This document shows positions 6,238 through 11,596 of a stretch of 11,596 bases of DNA, piece after piece. How positions within the stretch are numbered: the stretch's first letter is position 1; every line of letters begins with the position of its first letter. The notes under the pieces were generated by a model that saw only the letters and a program-made list of their open reading frames with translations, was not told the DNA's origin and made no database searches. The translations under genes and the position numbers were made by a program. Source of the stretch: Caldifarciminota bacterium (GTDB taxonomy: Bacteria; Hydrothermota; Tepidihabitantia; Tepidihabitantales; CAIPLT01); contig JANXBB010000221.1 of the NCBI GenBank assembly GCA_025061975.1, forward strand, positions 1 through 11,596, given 5' to 3'.

Positions 6238-7992
6238 ATGGTCCGCCGAGTAATATTTATTTTAGCAAGTCTGTTTTATTTAGCTTCTAGTGAGCCAATT
6301 GAACTTTTTGATCAAACCATCAATCTTCCCGAAGAGCTATTTTTACTTGACAACTTACAAGACCTTACAGAGTGCCCATTAGACCTTAATAAACTCAGTG
6401 CTTCAGAGCTTACTCAGTTAGTCTTTTTAACCCCAATTGCACAATATGAGATTATAAGACATCAGAGGTTCAAAAACCTAAATGAGCTCCTAACGCTTAA
6501 GAGCATTGATTCAAGCTTATATTGCAAAATAACACCGTATTTAACAGTAAAAGAATCTCCGAAGTCCATAGGACATACAAAAATTTATCTGCGCACTGAA
6601 AGCATTGGCAACTGGAAAAATAACTATAAAACCGTATTAACGAATAATTTTTCTTATGAATGTGCCGCAATAAAAATCCGAAGTTTTCTCCGATTCCAAA
6701 AACAACTAAATCTATTACGATCTCAAAATCAAAGCCAAGCTAATTTTCTTTTTAGTAATAGAAAAATTCAATTTTTACTTGGAAATTATGAGCTTTTAAG
6801 TCCCGGAGGTGTGATCTTCAGTGGCAATCTTGAGTACTTTAATCCGTTAAAAGATTTTACAAACCTAATGCCTCATATTAGCACCTTAAGCAGCGTTAGT
6901 AACTCAAAGAATTTATTAGGAATCTTTGTGCAGAGTAATTTTAATAATGTTGTTGCCTCGGGTTTTATGGGACAAAATTTTCACAATGCTCAAGTTCAAA
7001 ATGGCACTGTAAAACAAGTTTATTTAACCTCGCAAGCAAATCTTTTAGATACTTTTTATAGATTATCGGAAGGAATTCTCGGCGCCGAGTTAAAACTTTT
7101 ATATGGTGGGCAAAATTTTCTCGGATTAAATTTTTGCCATTTGCGCTATGCACTTCCGATTGTTCCTAACGACTCTACAAATTCGTTTTATGGATCACAG
7201 CTAAATCTTTTAGGGGTAAGTAATGTGCTGTATTTAAATAATTACTTTCTTGTAAGCGAATTTGGATATAGCGTTAATTGGGGATATGGACTAAGTACTC
7301 GACTAATTGGAGATTGGCGCAAGCTTAAAGTAAATTTTAATTTTTACTTTCAGAAGAAAAATTTCTTTGCTCCATACAGCCGGTGGCCGGCATTACACCG
7401 AAAACACAACCGAGCTTTTGCTCAATTTAATCTTAGCTATAAATTTGCAGACTTTCTTGGGGCATTATCTCTACGGAGTAATAATTTTTATGAACACGAA
7501 ACAATACCCCCAGACTTTAGAGTACAACTTGAACATGAGACCGCAAAACATAAAGTTATCTTATGGGTAAAAAATAACTTTTCAGAGTCGCAGCTTATCG
7601 ATTATAGTACCGGACTTGATTTTAAACTTAAGGTTTCTGAATATCTTTCATTGAGTTATCAATACCAAGATCGTTCCGTTCCGAATAATGGCCACTGCTA
7701 TTTGTTTGCTGTAAGCACAATTTTAAAGCTCAATCGTTTAAAAACCGAACTCCGGACATATTATTTTTATACGACAAGCTCAAAAATCAAACTCTACATG
7801 TATGAAGCACCAAGAAATAGTATCACTTTTAATAACACTCAATTACGAATCCGAAGCAATATTGAGTTAAAAATTGTTAAAAACTTATCGGTTAATTACT
7901 ATCTCGCATTTAGTAAAGTCTTAAGCATTGCCCAATTAAATTTTGAAACTGGGATATTGGGGAGTTTATCCTATTTAAATTTTATTCCTTAG
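6238..7992 (+). CDS. Helix-hairpin-helix domain fused to a predicted outer-membrane beta-barrel
   Basis: 584 aa. Signal peptide about 1-19 (MVRRVIFILASLFYLASSEP). Residues about 47-104 resemble the ComEA-type helix-hairpin-helix unit: PLDLNKLSASELTQL, FLTPIAQYEIIRHQ, FKNLNELLTLKSI, then ITPYLTV. The central hairpin is degenerate, lacking the usual GIG. The remaining roughly 480 residues are strand-like with abundant Asn, Tyr and Phe, as in barrels, and include LLGNYELLSPGGVIF. That stretch resembles the 'GDY...G.G' segment of HhH-barrel proteins that I associate with Bacteroidota relatives. The HhH would face the periplasm and could bind DNA or serve as a protein-contact module. A role in DNA uptake is a hypothesis only. 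There is no Shine-Dalgarno; it follows the 260-aa barrel gene by 15 bases. Its stop lies inside the converging 593-aa gene. Confidence 0.78.
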   Translation: MVRRVIFILASLFYLASSEPIELFDQTINLPEELFLLDNLQDLTECPLDLNKLSASELTQLVFLTPIAQYEIIRHQRFKNLNELLTLKSIDSSLYCKITPYLTVKESPKSIGHTKIYLRTESIGNWKNNYKTVLTNNFSYECAAIKIRSFLRFQKQLNLLRSQNQSQANFLFSNRKIQFLLGNYELLSPGGVIFSGNLEYFNPLKDFTNLMPHISTLSSVSNSKNLLGIFVQSNFNNVVASGFMGQNFHNAQVQNGTVKQVYLTSQANLLDTFYRLSEGILGAELKLLYGGQNFLGLNFCHLRYALPIVPNDSTNSFYGSQLNLLGVSNVLYLNNYFLVSEFGYSVNWGYGLSTRLIGDWRKLKVNFNFYFQKKNFFAPYSRWPALHRKHNRAFAQFNLSYKFADFLGALSLRSNNFYEHETIPPDFRVQLEHETAKHKVILWVKNNFSESQLIDYSTGLDFKLKVSEYLSLSYQYQDRSVPNNGHCYLFAVSTILKLNRLKTELRTYYFYTTSSKIKLYMYEAPRNSITFNNTQLRIRSNIELKIVKNLSVNYYLAFSKVLSIAQLNFETGILGSLSYLNFIP

Positions 7993-9763
7993 GTTTTAGC
8001 TGGAAATTAAAATCTTTCTGCTCGGTTTGAGAAAGCGAAATTGTGGTTTTTAAAGAATCATAACCATCAGAGATAACTTCAATGTTATACTCACCGCAAG
8101 GCAACTCGGTAAAGAAAATTCCGGTTAAAGAATCAGTATAAATCGTATCGCTCATCATGTTGCCTATGATTATTTTAGCATAAAGCGGTTTGTGGCTTAC
8201 TTCGCAACTGACTTTGCCGGTAAAGATCGCTTTATTTTCTTTAGGAGTAAGAACAATTTTTAGGTCCGTGGTTTTATTTTTTTCGATTACAACATTTAAA
8301 CTCTTCGCGATATAACCTTCAGCAGAAACAATCATTTGATAATGCGTCGCAGGAACTTCAGAATAAAATATTCCAGTAAGGCTATCAGAATATAATGGCG
8401 GAAGTTCACTGTTAACAAAACTGATCTTTGCTCGAATTGGATTGTTGTTTACTTCATCAGTAATTGTTCCGGTTAAAATACCGTTGGCATGACTTTTTAC
8501 TAACTGGAAATCAATTTGATTGACTCTGTTAGCTCCAACAATAATTGTCTGGCGTTTCGGATAATAACCGGGTTTTTTAACTTCAATACTAACAACTCCA
8601 CAAGGAACACTCTCAATACAAAATGCCCCGGTTACGGAATCGGTTTGAACCTCTTTGTTGTTCATGATAACTGTTGCCTCAAGAGGTTCGTTGGTTACAG
8701 CATCATAGATAGTTCCGGAGATAATTCCAAAACTTATTAAAGGTTTAAGCGCAAAGTCATATGAGTTAATTTTGCTTGCTTCAAGAAGTACCGGAACTGT
8801 TAAGGTTTCGTAACCTGGTGCATAAATCATTACTGTATGCAATCCTAAAGGAACATTAGTAAATTTAAAGATTCCGGTAAGTTCTTGCGTTTTTACACTG
8901 GGGAGCTTCGGTAGGTCTAAAATTCGAACTTCAGCAGCAAGTTTTCGGTTGGTATTAGCATCATAAACATTACCGACAAATATTGTAGTCTTTGTTGAAG
9001 TTGGTCTAAAAAATGTTCCGCCTATTGTAAATCCGGCTATTATTCGGTAATTCAGATTATTATGATAGAGATTTTCAATTTTAGCTCCTAGATTAAAGTA
9101 AGAATGAGAACTTATATTTAATTTTATGCCTGGGACTATTGAGAGATTCTCTTTTAGCGCTTCTAATATATTATTAGTGTTTTTATTACAACTTGAAAAA
9201 GCCTCAACAAAGATTATTCCTTTCTCACCAATTATCTCCAGTGCCCCGCGAAAATAACGATAACTTCTGCTTTCACCGTAATTTACCAATAAGTCTGGAG
9301 CTCCTGCAAGAAGTTCTTTAAACCTTAAATTTAAAAGAGCATCCCAATGTAGGCCGTTATCATAATTACCAGTTCGGTTCCAAAAATATCGAGCAAGACC
9401 TCCGAATTTAACTACTTTAATATAAGGAAAAGAAAGTTTGCCCCCGAATAAATGGGTCTTAAGCTCGGAGCTAAAACGAGAATTGTTAATCCGGGGAATC
9501 TCAATTACTGCATTAATATCTTGAGTTGAAGCGAAAAATATTTCAAGCAATTTTGACGGTGTATAATTTATATTGGGCAAAACCGCATCAGCAAAGAATT
9601 GGTTATGACTGCGCCAAGTATTTAGATAAAACGATGTTGAAAGTAATCCGATATCTTCAGTTATTGCATCATAGGTATAAAAAAGACCGCGGCCACCGTA
9701 AATTGTAGCTGAACCATAAATTAATGTTACAAATATTATCGCTAACAATACAACTTTTCTCAT
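7982..9763 (-). CDS. Surface/outer-membrane protein with four carboxypeptidase-regulatory-like repeats
   Basis: 593 aa. Signal peptide about 1-18 (MRKVVLLAIIFVTLIYG). Residues about 21-258 are strand-rich, beginning GGRGLFYTYDA. The pattern resembles the barrel-like N-terminal regions of outer-membrane proteins in WOR-3-type genomes, though I cannot name the family. Four tandem carboxypeptidase-regulatory-like (Ig-type beta-sandwich) domains follow at about 260-342, 346-424, 428-507 and 513-591. Each has G.(V/I)YD or a variant, a TG(I/A)F turn (at 296-299, 378-381, 463-466 and 547-550) and a GY near the end of the unit. Such domains usually act as folded spacers or adhesion modules and are not catalytic. 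The protein ends right after the fourth repeat, with no OmpA-like or sorting domain. It lies 47 bases after the lipoprotein gene, with no Shine-Dalgarno and a 12-base tandem repeat in front of the ATG. Confidence 0.85.
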   Translation of the reverse strand: MRKVVLLAIIFVTLIYGSATIYGGRGLFYTYDAITEDIGLLSTSFYLNTWRSHNQFFADAVLPNINYTPSKLLEIFFASTQDINAVIEIPRINNSRFSSELKTHLFGGKLSFPYIKVVKFGGLARYFWNRTGNYDNGLHWDALLNLRFKELLAGAPDLLVNYGESRSYRYFRGALEIIGEKGIIFVEAFSSCNKNTNNILEALKENLSIVPGIKLNISSHSYFNLGAKIENLYHNNLNYRIIAGFTIGGTFFRPTSTKTTIFVGNVYDANTNRKLAAEVRILDLPKLPSVKTQELTGIFKFTNVPLGLHTVMIYAPGYETLTVPVLLEASKINSYDFALKPLISFGIISGTIYDAVTNEPLEATVIMNNKEVQTDSVTGAFCIESVPCGVVSIEVKKPGYYPKRQTIIVGANRVNQIDFQLVKSHANGILTGTITDEVNNNPIRAKISFVNSELPPLYSDSLTGIFYSEVPATHYQMIVSAEGYIAKSLNVVIEKNKTTDLKIVLTPKENKAIFTGKVSCEVSHKPLYAKIIIGNMMSDTIYTDSLTGIFFTELPCGEYNIEVISDGYDSLKTTISLSQTEQKDFNFQLKPKE

Positions 9764-9764
9764 T

Positions 9765-9788
9765 TTTACTAATTTGTTTACTAATTTG
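9765..9788 (-). repeat. Two perfect 12-base tandem repeats before the 593-aa gene
   Basis: On the minus strand CAAATTAGTAAA occurs twice in direct succession, ending one base before the ATG at 9763. It occupies the place where a ribosome site would be expected, and no Shine-Dalgarno is present. It may be slippage product, a binding site or an A-rich translation enhancer; the sequence alone does not decide. Confidence 0.8.
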
Positions 9789-9810
9789 CTAATGTTATTG
9801 AAAATTAAAC

Positions 9811-10431
9811 TTACTTTCCAATCTGGGTTGGATCATCATAACTATCACGGATATTAACCATGAAAAATGCAGTATCAGTTAGAGGTTCCCGGGTAACCTC
9901 CTCATAACCGTTTACAATCAAGGTTGCTTTTAGTGTAGCGCCATTGACAATACCCGGTGATTGATTTTCAATTGAATCCCGGAAATGAGCGTTAATCCAA
10001 CTTGCTGGGACAACAGTAAAATATGCCACAGTTCGCCTTTGACCTTCAGGGTCTGCCGGTACTAAAATATTAGTATTGCCGGTGACCGGACTTAAAACCC
10101 AAGGCACATCTTGAGTACCTGAAAGAATTTTCGTAAAACTTACCCGATAACTGGTAATTCGAGCAGTATAAGATGAAGCAGTTGGCAATCCAATGCCTCG
10201 TTCAATATAACTGAATTCTACCGGAACTGCCCAGTCTGAAACATAAAAGGTTGGAATAGTTTCGGTGGGATCTTGGGGATCCGGTATTAAGGTCCAATCA
10301 GCAACATCAATGTTTAATGACTGGTTGTTGTTAATCGAAACAATACGCAACGCTTCAACTGAAGTGTGCCGTTCACAAGAGACAATTATCATCGCTACTG
10401 TTAGCAAAATTATAAGTGTTTTTATATTCAT
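9811..10431 (-). CDS. Predicted lipoprotein of unknown function
   Basis: 206 aa. The N-terminus is a lipoprotein signal: MNIKTLIILLTVAMIIVSC, with lipobox IVSC and Cys19 as the lipid-modified residue. The remainder is soluble and strand-rich, with segments such as VPVEFSYIERGIGLP, TSYRVSFTKI and ATLIVNGYEEVTREPL that suggest a beta-sandwich (fibronectin- or Ig-like) fold; no catalytic motif is seen. I do not recognise the family. A ribosome site (AGGGAGTG) lies just upstream of the ATG, and a TTGACA-type promoter precedes it. It is followed after 47 bases by the 593-aa repeat protein, so the two probably form one transcript and may work together at the outer membrane. Confidence 0.78.
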   Translation of the reverse strand: MNIKTLIILLTVAMIIVSCERHTSVEALRIVSINNNQSLNIDVADWTLIPDPQDPTETIPTFYVSDWAVPVEFSYIERGIGLPTASSYTARITSYRVSFTKILSGTQDVPWVLSPVTGNTNILVPADPEGQRRTVAYFTVVPASWINAHFRDSIENQSPGIVNGATLKATLIVNGYEEVTREPLTDTAFFMVNIRDSYDDPTQIGK

Positions 10432-10451
10432 AGCTCACTCCCTTTTATAAA

Positions 10452-10479
10452 AGCTTAATAAAATTTCTCTCTATGTCAA
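10452..10479 (-). promoter_or_regulatory. Promoter of the lipoprotein unit
   Basis: TTGACA (-35, 10474-10479) is perfect. TAAGCT (-10, 10452-10457) follows after 16 bases and keeps only the TA...T positions. The leader would be about 14 bases and include the Shine-Dalgarno. It lies between the acyl-CoA dehydrogenase stop and the lipoprotein start, so the lipoprotein unit need not depend on read-through. Confidence 0.5.
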
Positions 10480-10503
10480 GAGTAAATTTTTTCTAAATCA
10501 GCT

Positions 10504-11596
10504 TTAACTTAGCAAATTGCGCGCAATTACAATCTTTTGAATCTCAGAAGTCCCTTCGTAAATCTCTAAACACTTTGCTTCCCGATAATATCGTTCTACC
10601 GGATAATCTTTTGTATAACCATATCCGCCGAAAATCTGAACTGCTTCGCGAGTAACTTCAACAGCAATTGTTGAAGCATAGAGTTTGGCAATTGCTGACT
10701 CTTTAGAAATATTCTTTATCCCTTTATCTTTTAGGTAAGCGGCATAATAAGTAAGAAGTCGTGCTCCGGCTATTTTTGCTGCCATCTCTGCTAGTTTCGC
10801 TTGAATCATTTCAAACTCGCAGATTGCACGACCGAATTGTTTTCGCTCTTTACTATATTGAAGAGCTTTTTCGAATGCACCTTGGGCAATTCCTACAGCC
10901 TGAGCTCCGATATCAATTCTTGATGCATCAAGTAGTTGCATTGCAATTTTAAATCCTTCACCTTCGGTTCCTAATAAATTTTCTTGAGGAACTGGGCATT
11001 CTTCAAAGATAACCTCGCTATTACCACTTCCGCGCATACCCATTAAATCTTCATGTTTGCCGATGCTAAGACCTGGGGTGTTACGCTCAACAATAAAAGC
11101 ACAAATTCCTTTATGAGCTTTAGTGCGGTCAACTGTTGCTAAGACGATAAAAATATCAGCATGAGTTGCGCTGGTAATAAACCTTTTCGAACCGTTTAGA
11201 ATATAATAATTGCCATCAAGCTGTGCCGTAGTTTCTAAACTTGCCGGATCAGATCCGGCATTTGACTCGGTTAGTGCAAATGCCCCAAGTTTTTTCCCGG
11301 TAGCTAAATCAAACAGATATCTCTCTTTTTGCTCTTCAGTACCAAAAGTAAGAATTGAATAACACGCTAAAGAATTGTGCACAGCAGTTATCACACCGGT
11401 TGTTGCACATGCTTTAGAGATTTCCTCAATTGCAATTGCTAAGCTCACAAAATCAAAACCAGCTCCACCATATTTTTCCGGAACAAGCATCCCCAACATT
11501 CCTAGTTCGGATAGTTTTTTAAGATTTTCAGTAGGAAACTCACCAGTGCGATCAATTTCCGATGCTTTAGGTTCTAACTCTTCTTGAGCAAACCTG
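10504..11596 (-). CDS. Acyl-CoA dehydrogenase, 5' end missing
   Basis: FAD-dependent enzyme that oxidises an acyl-CoA to the trans-2-enoyl-CoA and passes electrons to electron-transfer flavoprotein; cytoplasmic, fatty-acid or amino-acid breakdown. The frame is open to the right edge, so 363 residues are visible; the family is about 380 long, so only the first 15-20 are lost. An ATG at 11499 is internal: the 32 residues before it ([19 protein letters not shown] and so on) are typical family sequence. Motifs in order: [89 protein letters not shown] and [12 protein letters not shown]. The Glu of IYEGTSEIQ is the usual catalytic base of the short/medium-chain group. Butyryl-CoA-type specificity is likely but not proven. 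No electron-transfer flavoprotein genes are in view, and it is unrelated to the surface genes to its left. Confidence 0.95.
   Translation of the reverse strand, partial: RFAQEELEPKASEIDRTGEFPTENLKKLSELGMLGMLVPEKYGGAGFDFVSLAIAIEEISKACATTGVITAVHNSLACYSILTFGTEEQKERYLFDLATGKKLGAFALTESNAGSDPASLETTAQLDGNYYILNGSKRFITSATHADIFIVLATVDRTKAHKGICAFIVERNTPGLSIGKHEDLMGMRGSGNSEVIFEECPVPQENLLGTEGEGFKIAMQLLDASRIDIGAQAVGIAQGAFEKALQYSKERKQFGRAICEFEMIQAKLAEMAAKIAGARLLTYYAAYLKDKGIKNISKESAIAKLYASTIAVEVTREAVQIFGGYGYTKDYPVERYYREAKCLEIYEGTSEIQKIVIARNLLS

Noticed and set aside
6965..7153. 62-codon open frame on the minus strand, and 7367-7570 on the plus strand
   Set aside because: Both lie inside the HhH-barrel gene in other frames, without ribosome sites or family features.
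8516..8740. 74-codon open frame on the plus strand
   Set aside because: It is antisense to the repeat protein; composition and lack of start signals mark it as a shadow.
10761..10952. Plus-strand open frames within the acyl-CoA dehydrogenase (also 11375-11587)
   Set aside because: The opposite strand encodes a strongly conserved enzyme here; these are shadows.
11497..11499. ATG as start of the acyl-CoA dehydrogenase
   Set aside because: Thirty-two upstream in-frame residues match the family's N-terminal helices, so the true start is outside the window.
1..11596. CRISPR array, transposon ends, att site or phage genes
   Set aside because: No spaced direct repeats, no transposase or integrase frame, and no terminal inverted repeats were found by eye on either strand.

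Overview
The window reads as a piece of an AT-rich chromosome from a Gram-negative-type (two-membrane) bacterium of the FCB assemblage. Supporting signs are a C25 (gingipain-family) secreted protein with a type IX secretion sorting-type C-terminus, beta-barrel outer-membrane proteins with PorV/FadL-like and helix-hairpin-helix (HhH) features, repeated carboxypeptidase-regulatory-like domains, a lipoprotein and an acyl-CoA dehydrogenase. My best guess is an uncultured lineage such as candidate phylum WOR-3/Stahlbacteria; that placement is inference. No rRNA, tRNA, CRISPR array, insertion sequence or phage gene was seen.

Layout. Bases 1-3275 (minus strand) carry a two-gene operon: a C25 peptidase-family protein followed 6 bases later by a peptidylarginine-deiminase-type protein cut off by the window edge. 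The deiminase matches Porphyromonas gingivalis PPAD residue for residue at the recognised active-site positions, including the arginine pair that binds C-terminal arginine, as I remember them. The C25 protein keeps the nucleophilic Cys but has Thr where the catalytic His is expected. A near-consensus promoter drives this operon, and back to back with it is the promoter of an ECF sigma factor gene (3380-3940). A 277-aa cytoplasmic protein overlaps the sigma gene by 17 bases. It appears to join a sigma-partner-like N-terminus to a winged-helix region. A small basic orphan gene follows (4878-5216).

Bases 5440-7992 (plus strand) hold a second transcription unit: a 260-aa outer-membrane barrel with a PorV/FadL-like NPA-type signature, then a 584-aa protein with a ComEA-like HhH segment followed by a predicted barrel. 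It converges, with an 11-base overlap, on a minus-strand unit (7982-10431) of a small lipoprotein and a 593-aa protein with four carboxypeptidase-regulatory-like repeats. The right edge (10504-11596, minus) is a nearly complete acyl-CoA dehydrogenase.

Together the window is mostly about the cell surface: secreted peptidase-like and arginine-modifying proteins, outer-membrane barrels, and a sigma factor with its partner placed between them. Initiation signals are of two kinds. Several genes have a clear Shine-Dalgarno; others have none, and two of these sit directly behind a TATACT box as if translated from leaderless mRNA. No gene-free stretch exceeds 300 bases; the longest (5217-5439) holds an imperfect palindrome and a promoter.
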